Below the pieces are notes generated by a model, which was not told the origin of the DNA, made no database searches, and saw only the letters and a program-made list of their open reading frames with translations. From Uliginosibacterium sp036017065 (GTDB lineage Bacteria > Pseudomonadota > Gammaproteobacteria > Burkholderiales > Rhodocyclaceae), in the NCBI RefSeq assembly GCF_036017065.1, contig NZ_JAYXHR010000001.1:1240001-1304000 (forward strand): a stretch of 64,000 bases of DNA, in the 5' to 3' direction. Position 1 is the first letter of the stretch. Each line of letters begins with the position of its first letter. Both the position numbers and the translations under genes were made by a program. Positions 63,984 through 64,000 of this stretch are shown piece after piece.

Positions 63984-64000
63984 GGCCGCGATGCCGACCC

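Overview
This 64 kb window is high-G+C chromosomal DNA (most sampled rows are about two-thirds G+C) with ATGA-coupled operons, LysR, ROK and Crp/Fnr regulators, MetNIQ, trans-aconitate methyltransferase and dispersed REP-like palindromes. The gene content looks betaproteobacterial (Burkholderiales or Rhodocyclales type); that placement is inference, since no rRNA or other taxonomic marker is present.

Layout. 1-2.3 kb: the N-terminal part of a sensor histidine kinase and a thioredoxin-fold protein. 2.3-9.7 kb: two MFS exporters flanking a nitroreductase and an AprA/AprB-like flavoprotein-ferredoxin pair. 9.9-13.8 kb: a solitary, lower-G+C, 1288-residue P-loop NTPase with an N-terminal nuclease-like region, a probable anti-phage STAND protein. 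13.8-22.5 kb: an aspartoacylase-family protein, then a ROK-controlled sugar ABC transporter operon with a TIM-barrel isomerase and a Gfo/Idh/MocA dehydrogenase. 22.5-26.7 kb: a BrnT/BrnA-like toxin-antitoxin pair, a small P-loop kinase and assorted small genes. 26.9-35.2 kb: an organosulfur locus with a second AprA/AprB-like pair, an SsuABC-type importer and two tandem DszB-like desulfinases, closed by a strong terminator. 35.4-39.6 kb: a low-G+C five-gene island (SelD-like protein, Dam-type methylase, HARE-HTH plus Nudix-like protein, two-helix membrane protein, NadM-like nucleotidyltransferase). 39.8-49.6 kb: a DUF2130-type protein, topoisomerase IB, an FAH-family hydratase, a LysR/YqhD-like divergent pair and an MFS-hydrolase-flavodoxin operon. 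49.6-54.6 kb, minus strand: rhodanese, serine acetyltransferase, XRE regulator, family 2A encapsulin shell and its cysteine desulfurase cargo. 54.7-64 kb: an SDR, glutathione peroxidase, aldo-keto reductase, tam, metNIQ, an EamA transporter, a Crp/Fnr regulator and a MipA/OmpV outer-membrane protein.

Sulfur is the recurring theme: sulfonate-type import, desulfination, two APS-reductase-like redox pairs, methionine import, cysteine synthesis and encapsulated desulfuration. Three -24/-12 (sigma-54) promoter matches precede the first MFS gene, the second flavoprotein gene and metN. The first two also share an upstream 18-bp element, which suggests one enhancer-binding protein, encoded elsewhere, links them.

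The two best candidates for undescribed biology are the SelD-like/Dam/HARE-Nudix/NadM-like island (35.4-39.6 kb) and the sigma-54-linked organosulfur locus with tandem DszB-like desulfinases and AprAB-like pairs. No tRNA, rRNA, CRISPR array or insertion-sequence transposase was seen.
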